From Leifsonia sp. 466MF (GTDB taxonomy: Bacteria; Actinomycetota; Actinomycetes; Actinomycetales; Microbacteriaceae), in NCBI RefSeq assembly GCF_900100265.1, contig NZ_LT629696.1, forward strand, positions 3,286,001-3,350,000: DNA of 64,000 nt, written 5' to 3'. The notes beneath the pieces are model-generated. The model saw only the letters and a program-made list of their open reading frames with translations. It did not search any database and had not been told where the DNA came from. A program made the translations under genes and the position numbers. Shown one piece after another: positions 62,943 to 64,000 of the stretch; the stretch's first letter is position 1, and every line of letters starts with the position of its first letter.

Positions 62943-63839
62943 TCAGCCCTTGACGGCGCCGACGACGCCGTTGACCAGGTAGCGCTGGATGAAGATGTAG
63001 CCGACGATGAGCGGGGCCGCGACGATGAAGGTCGCGGCCGCGAGCAGCGGCCACTGGTTGCCGTACGTCCCCTTGAAGGCGTAGAGCCCGACGGTCACCG
63101 GGAACTTGGTGGGGTCGGCGAGCAGGACGGTCGCGAGGATGATCTCGTTCCAGATCCACACGGCCTGCAGGATGAACACGGTCACCAGCGCCGGCCGGGC
63201 CAGCGGCAGGATGAACGTGAAGAGGTAGCGCCAGTAGCCGACGCCGTCCATCGCGGCCGCTTCGTCGAGCTCGCGCGGGATGGACTTCACGAATCCGCTC
63301 AGCAGCAGGGGCCCGACGCCGACACCCACACCGACCAGCAGGATGTACCCGAGCTGCGTGTCGTAGAGCCCGAGCCGCAGCAGCAGCTGGAACTGGGTGA
63401 TCAGGGCGTTGGGCAGGAACAGCACCAGAACGAAGACGATGGACCAGTACTTCGCACCGCGGATGTACCCGCGTGCGACGGGGAACGCCAGCACCAGGGT
63501 GAGGAGGGTGCCGATCGCCGACCCGGCCGCCGTGTAGAGGACGCTGTTCAGGATGTACGCGCCGAAGTCGCCCTTCTCCCACGCGGTCGCGAAGTTGCCC
63601 CACTGCGGGTTGGAGACGATCCCGACCGGGTTCGCGACGAATTCGGCCTGGGACTTCAGCGCGGTGTTCAGCAGGTAGAGCAGCGGGAAGAGGAACACGA
63701 CCATGAGGATGAGCGCGCAGATGTACGCGCCGATCGGCCGGCGCCGGCGACGGCGCGACACCGTGGCGCCGCGTGGGCCGGATGCCTCCGGCAGCGACTC
63801 GGTCGTCGGCGTCGTCACCTGTTCGGTGGTGGTCGTCAC
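62943..63839 (-). CDS. Sugar ABC permease (MalG type)
   Basis: A 298-residue permease with ~35 hydrophilic N-terminal residues (PEASGPRGATVSRRRRRRP), six spans starting IGAYICALILMVVFLFPLLY and an EAA loop ELDEAAAMDGVGYWRYLFTF. GTG 63839 overlaps the stop of the preceding permease (GTGA). Confidence 0.92.
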   Translation of the reverse strand: MTTTTEQVTTPTTESLPEASGPRGATVSRRRRRRPIGAYICALILMVVFLFPLLYLLNTALKSQAEFVANPVGIVSNPQWGNFATAWEKGDFGAYILNSVLYTAAGSAIGTLLTLVLAFPVARGYIRGAKYWSIVFVLVLFLPNALITQFQLLLRLGLYDTQLGYILLVGVGVGVGPLLLSGFVKSIPRELDEAAAMDGVGYWRYLFTFILPLARPALVTVFILQAVWIWNEIILATVLLADPTKFPVTVGLYAFKGTYGNQWPLLAAATFIVAAPLIVGYIFIQRYLVNGVVGAVKG

Positions 63840-64000
63840 AGTCTCGCCTCCCGTCGGCGGAGAATCAGCAGAGCGATGATCGAGACGATGGCCACCAGGA
63901 AGAACTGGACCATCGATACGGCCGCCGCATAGCCCTGCGACTGCGACAACGTCGTCCCCGAGGCGCCGCCGAAGCCCTGGACGTACACGAGCAGGGAGAG
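63836..64000 (-). CDS. Sugar ABC permease (MalF type), N-terminus beyond the window edge
   Basis: The last 54 codons and TGA of a permease: LSLLVYVQGFGG, then QSQGYAAAVSMVQFFLVAIVSII and the basic end RRREARL. The SMVQFFLVAIVSI last span is typical. It pairs with the next permease and belongs to the same operon; the rest lies off the right edge. Confidence 0.85.
   Translation of the reverse strand, partial: LSLLVYVQGFGGASGTTLSQSQGYAAAVSMVQFFLVAIVSIIALLILRRREARL

Noticed and set aside
1..64000. CRISPR arrays, tRNA and rRNA genes, complete insertion sequences
   Set aside because: I saw no spaced repeats of 24-37 bp, no cloverleaf-like sequences and no transposase gene when reading through; a dedicated scan could still find a diverged tRNA.

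Overview
This 64 kb window is high-GC DNA with short intergenic gaps, frequent GTG/TTG starts, many 1-4 base start/stop overlaps, an LAxTG sortase signal and many secreted carbohydrate-active proteins. These traits suggest an actinobacterium close to Microbacteriaceae (Leifsonia/Microbacterium-like). That placement is inferred from protein style, not from a marker gene. I saw no rRNA, tRNA or CRISPR array.

Layout. 1-0.9 kb: left-truncated ice-binding-like adhesin (DUF3494), minus strand. 1.0-7.8 kb: sugar-uptake operon (lipoprotein, two permeases, GH1-type glycosidase, secreted six-bladed-propeller protein with two carbohydrate-binding modules) behind a clear promoter and a perfect operator-like palindrome. 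7.9-12.2 kb: stand-alone MraY-type transferase, P-loop kinase-like protein, aldo/keto reductase with divergent TetR, and two convergent Lrp/AsnC regulators. 12.2-18.6 kb: minus-strand operon of a PotABCD-type ABC importer plus nitrilase-like amidase, RraA-like protein and beta-keto acid cleavage enzyme, probably a catabolic route for an unknown nitrogenous compound. 18.7-29.0 kb: glycan locus with ROK repressor, GH5, ABC importer, GH1 and a large secreted GH5 whose catalytic domain is interrupted by three discoidin modules; a shared CTTA-N3-TAAG motif may tie these together. 29.0-30.6 kb: TetR/SDR pair. 30.6-34.5 kb: tightly coupled operon of SpoIIE-type phosphatase, cellulose-synthase-like glycosyltransferase, STAS protein and RsbW-like kinase. 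34.5-37.0 kb: alpha/beta hydrolase/MarR and SDR/MerR divergent pairs. 37.2-39.9 kb: a sortase-anchored cohesin-like protein overlapping (ATGA) a secreted amidase with a dockerin-like domain. 39.9-42.7 kb: RidA, YciI-like, SDR/TetR with three matching operators, VOC protein.

42.7-55.4 kb looks like an accessory island: AT-richer stretches, a 2335-residue Rhs/YD-repeat protein with a small membrane protein behind it, proteins of unknown role with coiled-coil/TM or nuclease-like folds, broken genes, a serine-recombinase N-terminal remnant and a duplicated VOC N-terminal remnant. Repeats of a TTATGTC-containing motif separate the gene blocks.

55.4-64 kb: second polysaccharide-utilisation locus (HAD phosphatase, LacI regulator, large PL8-type lyase with discoidin, FIVAR, Ig and three CBM5/12-like modules, GH130 phosphorylase, and ABC permeases running off the right edge).

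The best candidates for something undescribed are the cohesin/dockerin amidase pair, the partner-switch-coupled glycosyltransferase operon, the domain-interrupted GH5, and the possible cassette-like array in the island.
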